Assembly: GCA_964422365.1 (NCBI GenBank)
Contig: CAYRAV010000008.1
Coordinates: 1 to 64,000 of the forward strand
DNA from: CAYRAV01 sp964422365
GTDB lineage: Bacteria > Bacillota > Clostridia > Lachnospirales > Lachnospiraceae
DNA: 64,000 bases
Direction of reading: 5' to 3'
The translations under genes were made by a program, and so were the position numbers. The first letter of the stretch is position 1. The number at the start of each line of letters is the position of its first letter. A model generated the notes under the pieces. The model made no database searches, was not told the origin of the DNA, and saw only the letters and a program-made list of their open reading frames with translations. Below, in pieces: positions 36,981-46,021 of this stretch.

Positions 36981-37604
36981 CTAATTACCTGCTATTTTTC
37001 TTAATTCATGATACAGCCTGCATACTGGAAGTCCAACCACATTATAATAATCTCCTTCTATTCCGGATATATACTTTGAAAAAATTCCCTGTATTCCATA
37101 CCCTCCCGCTTTATCCTTCCATTCATATATTGTATCCTTTTTTTCTCCCTCTGTTTCTGATTCTACCTCTGTTTGCAAATATTTCTCAATCTCATTTTTC
37201 GACATTGGTACAACTGTCACCTTTGTCTTTTCTGAAAAAATATGTTCTTCTACTCTTCCATCCATGTTCTTTTCCAATATGGCAACTCCTGTATATACCT
37301 TGTGATCTGTACCTTGTAATTTTTTTATCATTTCAAAGGCATGATTTTTATCTTTTGGTTTTCCAAGAATTTCATACCCATCTGCAACAACAATTGTATC
37401 TGCTCCAATCACAATACAGGGTTCCTGAAACTGTCCCATAATATCAGCTGCTTTCATTCTCGCCAATTCCTGTACTGCTTTATCAGGCTTTTGTGTTGTA
37501 ATCTTCTCTTCCTTATTGCTGGTTTTCACATCAAACTGAAAACCCATTAACTTTAATAACTCTTTTCGTCTTGGCGAACCTGAAGCTAACACTATTTTTT
37601 TCAT
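36981..37604 (-). CDS. maf: Maf-family nucleoside triphosphate pyrophosphatase
   Basis: Hydrolyses non-canonical or pyrimidine nucleotides (dTTP/UTP pyrophosphatase type). The start MKKIVLASGSPRRKELLKLMG is the signature, with IVIGADTIVVADG containing the catalytic Asp, and QGTDHKVYTGVAI. The C-terminal GGYGIQGIFSKYISGIEGDYYNVVGLPV is conserved. A polar insert around residues 145-162 (EVESETEGEKKDTIYEW) lengthens it to 207 aa. GGAG precedes the ATG. Confidence 0.94.
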   Translation of the reverse strand: MKKIVLASGSPRRKELLKLMGFQFDVKTSNKEEKITTQKPDKAVQELARMKAADIMGQFQEPCIVIGADTIVVADGYEILGKPKDKNHAFEMIKKLQGTDHKVYTGVAILEKNMDGRVEEHIFSEKTKVTVVPMSKNEIEKYLQTEVESETEGEKKDTIYEWKDKAGGYGIQGIFSKYISGIEGDYYNVVGLPVCRLYHELRKIAGN

Positions 37605-37811
37605 TTCACTATCTCCTTACTGATATGTAATAATAACAGTTAACAATCCACTATAATAGGCCATCAAATTTGCAATGCCGTAAACACAAGGTATATGTCT
37701 CTCAGATGCCAGCTGCCCAATATCCTGCAAACATTGCATCTGCTCGGCTCATTGTTTGTGGGAAGCAAGGCATATAAACACATTCATTATGCTTATTGCT
37801 CTTTTACGCAA

Positions 37812-37843
37812 GATAGGACTGTCATAAAAATGACAGTCCTATC
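37812..37843. terminator. Perfect 14-bp hairpin between icd and maf
   Basis: GATAGGACTGTCAT and ATGACAGTCCTATC flank an AAAA loop, 27 bases after the icd stop codon. Only short T stretches follow on either strand, so it may be a weak terminator or a 3'-end stabiliser of the icd message. Confidence 0.65.
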
Positions 37844-37869
37844 AATCAATTTTATTATACTATAAATTG

Positions 37870-39078
37870 TTACATCATTGTCTCTAATGTTGAACGGATT
37901 GCTTTAATGAAATCCTGACTATTCACAGCATTTACGTTGTTTAATGTTGTAATCAATGCTAAATCTTTTGTCATTGTCCCATCTTCAATTGTTTTAATAG
38001 TTGCTGATTCTAGTTTATCTGCAAATGATACCAATTCTGCATTACCATCTAATTCTCCACGTTTCCTCAATGCACCTGTCCATGCAAAAATAGTAGCTAC
38101 AGAATTCGTAGAAGTTTCTTCCCCTTTTAGATGCTTGTAATAATGTCTTTGTACTGTACCATGTGCTGCTTCATACTCATAATTTCCTTCTGGTGATACC
38201 AATACAGAAGTCATCATGGCCAGTGAGCCAAATGCAGAGGAAACCATATCACTCATAACATCTCCATCATAGTTCTTACAAGCCCATATGTAACCACCTT
38301 CTGATTTCATAACACGTGCTACTGCGTCATCAATTAAAGTATAAAAATATTCAATACCTGCTTCTTCAAATTTCTTAGCATAATCTGCATCAAAAATTTC
38401 CTGAAAAATATCTTTAAATGTATGATCATATTTCTTAGAAATTGTATCTTTTGTAGCAAACCATAAATCTTGTTTTGTGTCTAATGCGTAATTAAAACAA
38501 CTTCTCGCAAAACTTTTAATAGAATCGTCAAGATTGTGCATTCCCTGTACAATTCCTTTGCCTTTAAATTCATGTATTAATTCTCTGACTTCTGTTCCAT
38601 CTTCTCCAGTAAAAACAATTTCGGCTTTACCAGCACCAGGAATTTTCATTTCAGAACCTTTATAAACATCTCCATATGCATGACGTGCAATTGTAATTGG
38701 CTTTTTCCAGTTTCTTACACATGGTTCAATTCCTTTTACAACAATTGGTGTCCGGAAGACCGTTCCATCTAAAATAGCACGGATTGTTCCATTTGGACTT
38801 TTCCACATTTCTTTTAATGTATATTCTTCCATTCTTGCAGCATTTGGTGTAATTGTTGCACATTTTACAGCAACACCATATTTTTTTGTTGCCATGGCAG
38901 AATCGACAGTAACCTGATCATTTGTTTTATTACGATATTCTAAACCTAAGTCATAATATTCTGTATTTAACTCAATAAATGGAAGCAGCAATTCATCTTT
39001 AATGATTTTCCAAAGAATCCTTGTCATTTCATCTCCATCCATCTCCACCAATGGTGTTGTCATTTTTATTTTTGCCAT
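37870..39078 (-). CDS. icd: NADP-dependent isocitrate dehydrogenase
   Basis: Oxidises isocitrate to 2-oxoglutarate, supplying glutamate precursors. The product (402 aa) is the dimeric, eukaryote-like subfamily: MTTPLVEMDGDEMTRILW at the start, KSPNGTIRAILDGTVFR and YKGSEMKIPGAG around the substrate site. WACKNYDGDVMSDMVSSAFGSLAMMTSVL is the metal-binding region and EAAHGTVQRHYYKHLKGEETSTNS the NADP site. AGGAGG precedes the ATG. Confidence 0.97.
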   Translation of the reverse strand: MAKIKMTTPLVEMDGDEMTRILWKIIKDELLLPFIELNTEYYDLGLEYRNKTNDQVTVDSAMATKKYGVAVKCATITPNAARMEEYTLKEMWKSPNGTIRAILDGTVFRTPIVVKGIEPCVRNWKKPITIARHAYGDVYKGSEMKIPGAGKAEIVFTGEDGTEVRELIHEFKGKGIVQGMHNLDDSIKSFARSCFNYALDTKQDLWFATKDTISKKYDHTFKDIFQEIFDADYAKKFEEAGIEYFYTLIDDAVARVMKSEGGYIWACKNYDGDVMSDMVSSAFGSLAMMTSVLVSPEGNYEYEAAHGTVQRHYYKHLKGEETSTNSVATIFAWTGALRKRGELDGNAELVSFADKLESATIKTIEDGTMTKDLALITTLNNVNAVNSQDFIKAIRSTLETMM

Positions 39079-39163
39079 TTTTATTTCCTCCTTAGATTTC
39101 TCTACTGCCTATTATAAAACAAATATGTACATATTACAACCAATTTTCCCTTAAAATAATTTT

Positions 39164-40441
39164 CTATTTTGATACTTTCACTTTGATAACTGAACTATAT
39201 TTTCCATAAACTTTAACATTGTTTACCAGACCATATGCCCGTACTTTTATGTAGTATGTTTTGTTTGGAGATAACTTTGTCAGTTTAATGCTGTTTGTGG
39301 AAACCTTTTTTTGTTTTTTAGATTCAAAATTTTCATTCTCTGCATATACAACCTGATATCCGGCAGCTGCTTCTTGTGCTTTCCATGAAATAGTAGAACT
39401 ATATGTATTATTAGCCGCAATTTTACTATTTGCCGCAGAAACTTTTACTTTCTTTAAACTTTCCTTTACTTCCTTTTTATCCAAAGAAAAAATTAATGCT
39501 GTTCTTGTTCCACTTCCAACACAGCCATCAGAAGTCAGTTTATTATCACTTTGGTATGTCTTTACTATTTTATTACTATTACTTCCAAAACTTCCATCTA
39601 CTGATATATCATATCCTAATGTATACAAAGCAGCTTGTACCCACTTTACGTCCTCTCCTGTCATAACAGGATTTTTTAAATAAATATTTCTTTTTGGTAC
39701 TGCATAATCCTTTACATTTGTTGAATTTTTAGTTGGCACAGGTGTACTTGTCGGATTTGGATTTAAAGCCGGAGACGGTATTGCTGTACTGACAATTGGT
39801 GATACTGTTGCTTTCACTGTTTCTGTCGCTTTCACTGTTTCCGTTGCTTTTGGTTCTGGTGTTGCTGTATTGATTTTCTTTACAATACGGTACATTGATA
39901 AATTACTCCATGTTAACTTCCAAGTTTTTTCTAATTTGATACAACACCCCTCAGCTTCTGTTCCATAAGCAGGATCATCAAAATATATATATTCATCATC
40001 AGCTTTTGTTGCTACTATATAATGATAACTGCTGCCGCTATAGCATCCGCCTACAATAACTCCTTCTGGATGTTCCTTTAACAATTCCCGTACCTTTTCC
40101 TTTTTCTTTGTTGTGGTTAACCCGCTTAAACTTCCTGTTTCTAACGCATTTACATTATATGCAGCACCTATCTTAATATGGTCAGCATAATTGCTGCATC
40201 CATTTGCAACATACACATTAACAGGATCTGTGTTGATACCCAGGTTTTTTAAAACCATGGCATAACAGGATATATAACACATAGCAGTTAGTGCTTTTCC
40301 ATTATATGATAACCCCTTTTGAGAATACCAGTATGTAACATGTTCCGCATTCACAGATGATATGCCATTCAATGGCTGAATAGATAGAATACTAATCATA
40401 AGAATTGCTATTTTCCTCATATGTTTTTTTAAATTTTTCAT
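39164..40441 (-). CDS. Secreted C39-like cysteine peptidase with peptidoglycan-binding and fibronectin III domains
   Basis: A signal peptide (about 1-31, cleavage likely after SSVNA) is followed by a papain-like C39_2 domain with the Cys in AMCYISCYAMVLKNLG and the His and Asp in SYHYIVATKADDEYIYFDDPAYG. A T/P/V-rich linker with KATETV repeats (about 195-245) follows. Next is a PG_binding_1 domain (GEDVKWVQAALYTLGYDISVDGSFGSNS), then one fibronectin III domain to the end. It is probably a cell-wall-associated hydrolase or bacteriocin-like processing enzyme; the substrate is unknown. AGGAGG precedes the ATG. Confidence 0.87.
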   Translation of the reverse strand: MKNLKKHMRKIAILMISILSIQPLNGISSVNAEHVTYWYSQKGLSYNGKALTAMCYISCYAMVLKNLGINTDPVNVYVANGCSNYADHIKIGAAYNVNALETGSLSGLTTTKKKEKVRELLKEHPEGVIVGGCYSGSSYHYIVATKADDEYIYFDDPAYGTEAEGCCIKLEKTWKLTWSNLSMYRIVKKINTATPEPKATETVKATETVKATVSPIVSTAIPSPALNPNPTSTPVPTKNSTNVKDYAVPKRNIYLKNPVMTGEDVKWVQAALYTLGYDISVDGSFGSNSNKIVKTYQSDNKLTSDGCVGSGTRTALIFSLDKKEVKESLKKVKVSAANSKIAANNTYSSTISWKAQEAAAGYQVVYAENENFESKKQKKVSTNSIKLTKLSPNKTYYIKVRAYGLVNNVKVYGKYSSVIKVKVSK

Positions 40442-40668
40442 AATATCCTCCTAATTTTTCAAAAATCATAACAGTTCCGCGAATCCATTTATAAAATGCC
40501 AGAATATGCCTATTCGCCAAAAATATTCTTTTTGACTGAACACTTTATTCATGTCAGGCGTACACCATTATACTTTTTTATCTTCTAAATCACACTAACA
40601 GATTCTGTGACCACATATCAAATATTATAACAATCCTTTTCCAGAAGTTCAATGTTTTTTCAACATTC

Positions 40669-40697
40669 TTGCAATTTTGCTCTTTTTTTGCTACAGT
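40669..40697 (+). promoter_or_regulatory. Likely promoter of the M18 aminopeptidase gene
   Basis: TTGCAA and TACAGT are spaced by 17 bases, with a TG extension before the -10 (TGCTACAGT). It lies about 110 bases before the start. The rest of the 364-base gap holds no recognised gene or repeat. Confidence 0.5.
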
Positions 40698-40805
40698 ATT
40701 TATTGTAAATCTGCAAACAAACAGTAATTTTGGAAAATTATAGAGAATGGTTCTAAATGGGTACTAATTTTTATTATGTAAGAAAAAGAAAGAAGGATGA
40801 ACAAA

Positions 40806-42092
40806 ATGAATGAAACAACTTTACTAGATTTTATTAAATATGCAACATCCCCTTTTCATGTTGTAAACAAAAGTATTTCTATTTTAAAAAAGAATGGTTT
40901 TCAACCTTTAAATTTAAATGATAATTGGAACTTGAAAAAAGGAGGCTGCTATTACACAAAAGTTTATGACAGTACATTAGCTGCCTTTGTAGTGGGCGTA
41001 GACTTAGATGATGCACCTATGCTGCGAATCATTGCGGCTCATACTGATTTTCCATGTTTTAAAGTAAAGCCGCATGCAGATATTGTAGAAAAAAATTATA
41101 TAAAATTAAATACAGAAACTTATGGTGGTGCGATATTGAATACCTGGCTTGACCGCCCTCTTTCCATTGCTGGAAAAGTAGCTTTGAAAAGTGATTCTGT
41201 TTTTCAGCCGCGTATTTATTTTATCGATTTTAATCAAAACCTATTAACAATACCAAATTTAGCGATTCACATGAACCATGAAATCAACAAAGGAAAAGAG
41301 CTGAATAAACAGACAGAACTTCTTCCTCTAATCGCAACACTCAATGATACATTACAGACAAATAACTATTTTTTAGACTATCTCGCATCCAAAATAAATG
41401 TGGATACCTCTGATATTTTGGATTATGATTTCTATATTTATAACAGAGAAGATGGGTGTACTCTTGGTGCAGAACAATCTTTTATTTCCTCTCCACGTTT
41501 AGATAATCTTACCTCGGTTTATGGTGCACTTGCAGGAATTACTGCTCCACATCTTAATTCCCATGCTATTCACTGCATTACCCTATTTGACAACGAGGAA
41601 GTTGGAAGCCATACAAAACAAGGTGCTGATTCCATGATTATGAACTTTATATTAGAGAAAATTTTTGATAGCCTGAAAAAGACAAAAACTACTTTATTCC
41701 GTTCTATTTCAAAGGGTGTTTTATTATCATCAGATGTTGCACATGGATATCATCCAAATTACAGTTCTAAAAGTGATCCTACCAATACCCCTTGCTTAAA
41801 TCAGGGAATTGTCATTAAAATGAATGCTAACCAGAAATATGCTACTGACACAGAAGCAATTGCTATTATTCAACAGCTTTGTCATAAATATAACATTCCT
41901 TACCAAAAATATGTAAACCGTTCTGATATGATTGGAGGCAGTACTTTAGGTTCTATCGCTTCCTCATGGCTTCCAATGAAGACTGTAGATTTGGGTGTTC
42001 CTTTACTTGCTATGCATTCTGCACGTGAATTAATGGGAGCATCTGACCAGAATATGTTAAACAAGCTAATGCAGGCATTTTTTCAGGAATAA
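40806..42092 (+). CDS. M18-family aminopeptidase
   Basis: A cytoplasmic zinc aminopeptidase of the aspartyl/M18 family. Metal and catalytic residues are visible in RIIAAHTDFPCFKVKP, ISSPRLDNLTSVYGAL, TLFDNEEVGSHTKQGADS and LLSSDVAHGYHPNY. The C-terminus has DMIGGSTLGSIASSW and AMHSARELMGASD. Length (428 aa) is usual. The ATG at 40806 was chosen because AAGAAGG precedes it at normal spacing; another ATG nine bases earlier is too close to that site. Confidence 0.94.
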   Translation: MNETTLLDFIKYATSPFHVVNKSISILKKNGFQPLNLNDNWNLKKGGCYYTKVYDSTLAAFVVGVDLDDAPMLRIIAAHTDFPCFKVKPHADIVEKNYIKLNTETYGGAILNTWLDRPLSIAGKVALKSDSVFQPRIYFIDFNQNLLTIPNLAIHMNHEINKGKELNKQTELLPLIATLNDTLQTNNYFLDYLASKINVDTSDILDYDFYIYNREDGCTLGAEQSFISSPRLDNLTSVYGALAGITAPHLNSHAIHCITLFDNEEVGSHTKQGADSMIMNFILEKIFDSLKKTKTTLFRSISKGVLLSSDVAHGYHPNYSSKSDPTNTPCLNQGIVIKMNANQKYATDTEAIAIIQQLCHKYNIPYQKYVNRSDMIGGSTLGSIASSWLPMKTVDLGVPLLAMHSARELMGASDQNMLNKLMQAFFQE

Positions 42093-42228
42093 CATTGCAG
42101 ATACTCACCCTTTGTGCACAGATTTTATGCACAGCATAAGATTATGTACAGTTTGATACAACTCTCTTTTTATAGCATATCCTTAACTCTTATGGTATTG
42201 GCTGAAAAATAAATTACCAGAGTATCTG

Positions 42229-42242
42229 CTAGAGTGTGTTTT
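42229..42242. repeat. Isolated family 1 repeat end
   Basis: CTAGAGTGTGTTTT matches the family 1 terminus. No second end is clear; it may be a solo remnant between the M18 and bioY genes. Confidence 0.4.
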
Positions 42243-42250
42243 AAGTAACA

Positions 42251-42832
42251 TTAATTGTTTGATGTATGCGTAACCGCACTATTATTCTCTAATCTTATGA
42301 ATATTCTGTTCAATGCAATTGCAATCATACTTGCAACAATACATTTTGCCATATCTCCTGGGAGGAACGGTACCACACCTGATAAAAATGCTGCTTTCCA
42401 TGCTATATTTGTTACAAATTTCATATATATGCATCCTAATAAGTATATAATTGGCATTCCTGCTGCTATTGTTACAATACAATATCGGATGATCTGGTTT
42501 TTCTTTCCTTTCAGCACCGATATTACAATAGCAGCTATTAAATATCCAAAAATATATCCACCAGTTGGTCCAAATAACTTGCCTAATCCACCACCACCGC
42601 CTGAAAATACAGGGAGTCCCGCTATTCCCAATAAAATCCATGCTCCTATCGCAATTGTTGTCTGTGCCGGTGTCAAAACCAATGCAATCAAATTAATGAT
42701 GATTGTTTGTGCTGTAATGCTTACCGGACTAAATGGTAATGGAATCATAATATAAGATGACACTGATACAAGTGCTACGAGCAGTGCTATCTTTGTCAAA
42801 TCACTGGTCTTTAAATGCTTTGTTTTCTCCAT
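42251..42832 (-). CDS. bioY: Biotin transporter BioY (ECF substrate-binding component)
   Basis: BioY binds biotin in the membrane and works alone or with the shared ECF energising module. The 193-aa product has six hydrophobic helices and the family stretches YIMIPLPFSPVSITAQT, GAWILLGIAGLPVFSGGGGGLGKLFGPTGGYIFGYL and VVPFLPGDMAKCIVASM. AAAGGAG precedes the ATG. The upstream operator suggests repression by biotin-bound BirA. No biotin synthesis genes are in the window. Confidence 0.96.
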   Translation of the reverse strand: MEKTKHLKTSDLTKIALLVALVSVSSYIMIPLPFSPVSITAQTIIINLIALVLTPAQTTIAIGAWILLGIAGLPVFSGGGGGLGKLFGPTGGYIFGYLIAAIVISVLKGKKNQIIRYCIVTIAAGMPIIYLLGCIYMKFVTNIAWKAAFLSGVVPFLPGDMAKCIVASMIAIALNRIFIRLENNSAVTHTSNN

Positions 42833-42855
42833 TTTATTCTCCTTTCTTTTCCTTA

Positions 42856-42908
42856 ATTATAGATACCTTTTTTATTTTTGTCAACTTATTTTATTTTTTG
42901 GTTAACAT
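42856..42908 (-). promoter_or_regulatory. bioY promoter overlapped by a BirA-type operator
   Basis: On the minus strand TTGACA and TATAAT, both perfect, are exactly 17 bases apart. The -35 is embedded in a palindrome, ATGTTAACC, 14 bases, AGTTGACAA (42878-42908), matching the BirA site arms TTGTTAACC and GGTTGACAA with one mismatch each. BirA bound to biotin would cover the -35. Confidence 0.8.
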
Positions 42909-42943
42909 TATCACATTACAGGTACCTTATCTCTTTCTTTTCA

Positions 42944-42972
42944 TGGACATTTTTGTACTTTTATGTTATTAT
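42944..42972 (+). promoter_or_regulatory. Promoter of the restriction-modification operon
   Basis: TGGACA and TATTAT are separated by 17 bases. Transcription would start close to 42980, about 40 bases before the methyltransferase start. The promoter lies back to back with the bioY control region. Confidence 0.65.
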
Positions 42973-43018
42973 TTGACACAGATGCCAAGATGGAAAAGTG
43001 AAAGGAATGACAAAAGTT

Positions 43019-44113
43019 ATGAAAGATTCACAACTGACAAATTATATCAATACAGTAATAGAAGGCGATACAGTAAAAATATTAAAAACACTCCCTGATG
43101 AAAGCGTTGATGTTATTTTTGCTGATCCTCCTTATTTCATGCAGACAGAAGGGGAACTTTTACGAACAGATGGCACAAAATTTTCTGGTGTGGAAGATCA
43201 CTGGGACAAATTTAAAAACTATAAAGAATATGATACATTTTGCGAAAAATGGCTTTCTGAATGTAAACGTATTTTAAAACCAAACGGCACAATCTGGGTG
43301 ATTGGTTCATTTCAAAACATTTATAGATTAGGTTATATTATGCAAAATCTTGGCTATTGGATTCTAAATGATGTAATCTGGTCTAAGCCAAATGCTGTAC
43401 CAAATTTTGGCGGCACGCGTTTCCAGAATTCTCATGAAACCATGCTTTGGTGCAGCAAAAACAAAACTGCAAAATTTACTTTCAACTACAAAACCATGAA
43501 ACATTTAAATGGAGATAAACAAGATAAAAGTATCTGGGATATCTCTATCTGTATTGGTGCAGAACGTATCAAAGGAAGTGATGGAAAAAAAGTCCATTCT
43601 ACGCAAAAGCCTGAGAAACTATTATATAAAGTTATTCTCTCCTCCAGTAAACCAAATGACATTATATTAGATCCATTTTTTGGAACAGGTACTACCGGTG
43701 CTGTTGCCAAACGGCTTGGCCGGAATTTTATTGGTATTGAACGGGAGAAGAACTATATTAACATTGCCATTCAGCGAATCAATGAAATTCAGATAGAAAC
43801 AGATGACATTTCAAATCTGGTTTTAGAAACAAAACCACCAAAAGTACCTATGAAAACTTTAATTCAGGAAGGATACTTAAAACTTGGAGAAACACTATTT
43901 GATAAAAATGGCAATTCTATTGCAACTGTCACAGACACAGGACATGTCACAGACGGCGAAGACACATTATCTATTCATAAGATGTGTGCAAAGCATTTTA
44001 AAAAATCTACCATTAACGGCTGGAGCCATCTTTACAAAAAAGAAAAGGATACTTTTATTTTAATAGATGATCTGCGTTATCAGTATAGGGAGGAACATAA
44101 AAATGAAACATGA
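43019..44113 (+). CDS. DNA adenine methyltransferase, HinfI type (predicted GANTC)
   Basis: A beta-class N6-adenine methyltransferase: the catalytic DPPY (VDVIFADPPYFMQTEGELLRT, about residue 30) precedes the S-adenosylmethionine motif ILDPFFGTGTTGAVAKRLG (about 215). Stretches such as SGVEDHWDKF, WVIGSFQNIYR and HSTQKPEKLLYKVILSSSKPND closely follow M.HinfI and CcrM as remembered, and the C-terminal region (260-364) matches the RAMA-like extension of that group. The start follows M.HinfI; ATGs at 43007 and 43019 are both possible. The stop overlaps the nuclease start. Confidence 0.93.
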   Translation: MKDSQLTNYINTVIEGDTVKILKTLPDESVDVIFADPPYFMQTEGELLRTDGTKFSGVEDHWDKFKNYKEYDTFCEKWLSECKRILKPNGTIWVIGSFQNIYRLGYIMQNLGYWILNDVIWSKPNAVPNFGGTRFQNSHETMLWCSKNKTAKFTFNYKTMKHLNGDKQDKSIWDISICIGAERIKGSDGKKVHSTQKPEKLLYKVILSSSKPNDIILDPFFGTGTTGAVAKRLGRNFIGIEREKNYINIAIQRINEIQIETDDISNLVLETKPPKVPMKTLIQEGYLKLGETLFDKNGNSIATVTDTGHVTDGEDTLSIHKMCAKHFKKSTINGWSHLYKKEKDTFILIDDLRYQYREEHKNET

Positions 44114-44894
44114 TGTAAATACATTAATCAGTCAGGCAGTACTAGAAATTATTAATCATACTGGCAGCATTGAAAAATTGGATATGATGAAACATAAACA
44201 TGCTGTCAAAATACATTTTATTCCATCAAAATATCGTGTATTTGGTGGATTAATCCAATCTATGAATATCCAATTTGGAAACTTTATTGAAGTGCTTATG
44301 TCACTTATAATTGAAAATGAAGACAAGTATGAAATATTGACAGAATATAGCGGCAATCGGAATAATACATTTCAACTATCCCAAATGAATGATAAAAGAA
44401 TTGATGAATATATTACACATTGTAAAATAGGCGTTCCCGCCTCCGAAAATGATTTTTTAAGATTATTGCAGGACATCATAGCAGATACGGATACTACTCT
44501 TCTTTCTTTTAAGCATGATATCGATCTGTTATTTCGTGATAAGGAAACCAATAAAGTTTATTACTTGGAAATGAAATATAATGATGACCACGATACAGGA
44601 AAATTTATTGATATTAACCGCAAATTTATTAAGACATATGCTTACTTAACAAATGAATTACAAATAAAAAATTCTGATGACCTGATTCCTATCCTTTTTT
44701 TCTTTACAAACAAGAAACTAAAAATTAACCCTTACATTCCTGAAACTCCTAACATAAAAAGAGGAAAAGCTATTTTTGATGAATTTTTATCTTTAGATTA
44801 TGAAGAAGTGGAACAATGCATCAATCAATTAAGTGAAAGCACTCTTGTTCAGGAAATGTTTGATAGATTGTATGAAACGGTTATGAATCTATAA
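44103..44894 (+). CDS. HinfI-family type II restriction endonuclease
   Basis: A 263-aa nuclease expected to cut the sequence protected by the upstream methyltransferase (G^ANTC if HinfI-like). A PD-(D/E)xK centre is visible as HDIDLLFRD followed by YYLEMKYNDD. The start ATG has GGGAGG upstream and overlaps the methyltransferase stop by 11 bases, so the two are translationally coupled with methylase first. No controller (C) protein or transposase is next to the pair. Confidence 0.87.
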   Translation: MKHDVNTLISQAVLEIINHTGSIEKLDMMKHKHAVKIHFIPSKYRVFGGLIQSMNIQFGNFIEVLMSLIIENEDKYEILTEYSGNRNNTFQLSQMNDKRIDEYITHCKIGVPASENDFLRLLQDIIADTDTTLLSFKHDIDLLFRDKETNKVYYLEMKYNDDHDTGKFIDINRKFIKTYAYLTNELQIKNSDDLIPILFFFTNKKLKINPYIPETPNIKRGKAIFDEFLSLDYEEVEQCINQLSESTLVQEMFDRLYETVMNL

Positions 44895-45005
44895 TCATCA
44901 CATATTTTTCATTCAGACAAACTATAATAGCTCAACAATAATATAAAGTTCAATATTAATAGTATACAAACTATAATGCAAATCCTGCAATCAAATGCAG
45001 CATAA

Positions 45006-45077
45006 AACGAGGCTTCAGATTACAGCAATAAACTCTCTTAACATATACTGCATTTCACTCAATCAAACAGCCTCGTT
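45006..45077. other. Inverted repeat between the nuclease gene and a convergent gene
   Basis: AACGAGGCT and AGCCTCGTT form a perfect 9-bp stem 54 bases apart, with AAATGCAG and CTGCATTT as a further interleaved pair. It could be a bidirectional terminator or a small unrelated repeat element; it does not match families 1 or 2. Confidence 0.45.
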
Positions 45078-45112
45078 ACATTCTTATATTATAATTTGCT
45101 GCAACCACTGCC

Positions 45113-45799
45113 TCAATCAATCCATGCCTGATTCGCTTCTAATTCAAAAGGAACAATTGTATGAATACGATCATCCATAATTCCTTCTTTTTTAATAAAT
45201 TGAAACAAGTCTTTTGAAATAAAATTACCATACCATGTATCTTTCTGTACACCGTCTAATACTTTATACATATGTGCTATTTCTATTACTGTTCCTTCCG
45301 GAATTTTATATTCTGTCACATTTTTACAATATTCTACTTCTGTTTTATATGTATCATCATCTATATATAATCTTCGTGGATAAGTTAATTTATATACAGA
45401 TGTATTCTGCATGCTTTTTAACAATAGTTCCATTTTTTGTAATACTTTGTCATTTAATCCGCCTGCAAAATTAATACGGCTTACTTTTTGTTTATATTCC
45501 TGAATATTTTCTTCCGAACTATTAAAAAAATATGACTGCGATACAAATTTAGAACCTTCTTTTGTAAAATTTATATTTTCACGTGCAATCCAGACTCTAA
45601 CATCTAACAATACATTTATGACATCTTCTTTTACTTTTAAAATAATTCCTTTGATTTCTGCTTCTGCCAAATCATATTGAGTATGACGGATAGGTAATCC
45701 CATCTCCCTTTCAATTAATATGGCAGGAATGTTTACTTTATCTCCAACTTTAAACGCAACTTCACACATTTCTGAATTATAATTTGAACAATGAAACAT
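45113..45799 (-). CDS. Hypothetical protein (228 aa)
   Basis: Not recognised. The protein is soluble, mixed alpha/beta, with no signal peptide or membrane segment. It begins with short polar residues including two cysteines (FHCSNYNSEMC) and a stretch FKVGDKVNIPAILIEREMG, followed by a mid-region with alternating charged and aromatic residues and ending in HTIVPFELEANQAWID. The ATG at 45799 is fixed by GGAGGTG. It is convergent with the restriction enzyme gene; no function is inferred. Confidence 0.75.
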   Translation of the reverse strand: MFHCSNYNSEMCEVAFKVGDKVNIPAILIEREMGLPIRHTQYDLAEAEIKGIILKVKEDVINVLLDVRVWIARENINFTKEGSKFVSQSYFFNSSEENIQEYKQKVSRINFAGGLNDKVLQKMELLLKSMQNTSVYKLTYPRRLYIDDDTYKTEVEYCKNVTEYKIPEGTVIEIAHMYKVLDGVQKDTWYGNFISKDLFQFIKKEGIMDDRIHTIVPFELEANQAWID

Positions 45800-46021
45800 G
45801 TCTTTTGCACCTCCAAACAATACATTTTTAACAATATACTACTTTAAGTATAACAAATAGTATATAAAACTTCAACATTTTTTTAAATATTATGTAGTAT
45901 AAATGTAATATTTTTTATCTATATCCTCACCAAAAAAATATTGTGGTTAAATATTGTGGCTAAAATAAGAAAAATGACATTCAAGCCAACTGCTCAAATG
46001 CCATAAATCTTTATTCTTAAC

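Noticed and set aside
36893..37441. 182-codon plus-strand frame opposite maf
   Set aside because: It is antisense to the conserved maf gene and its composition is that of a shadow frame.
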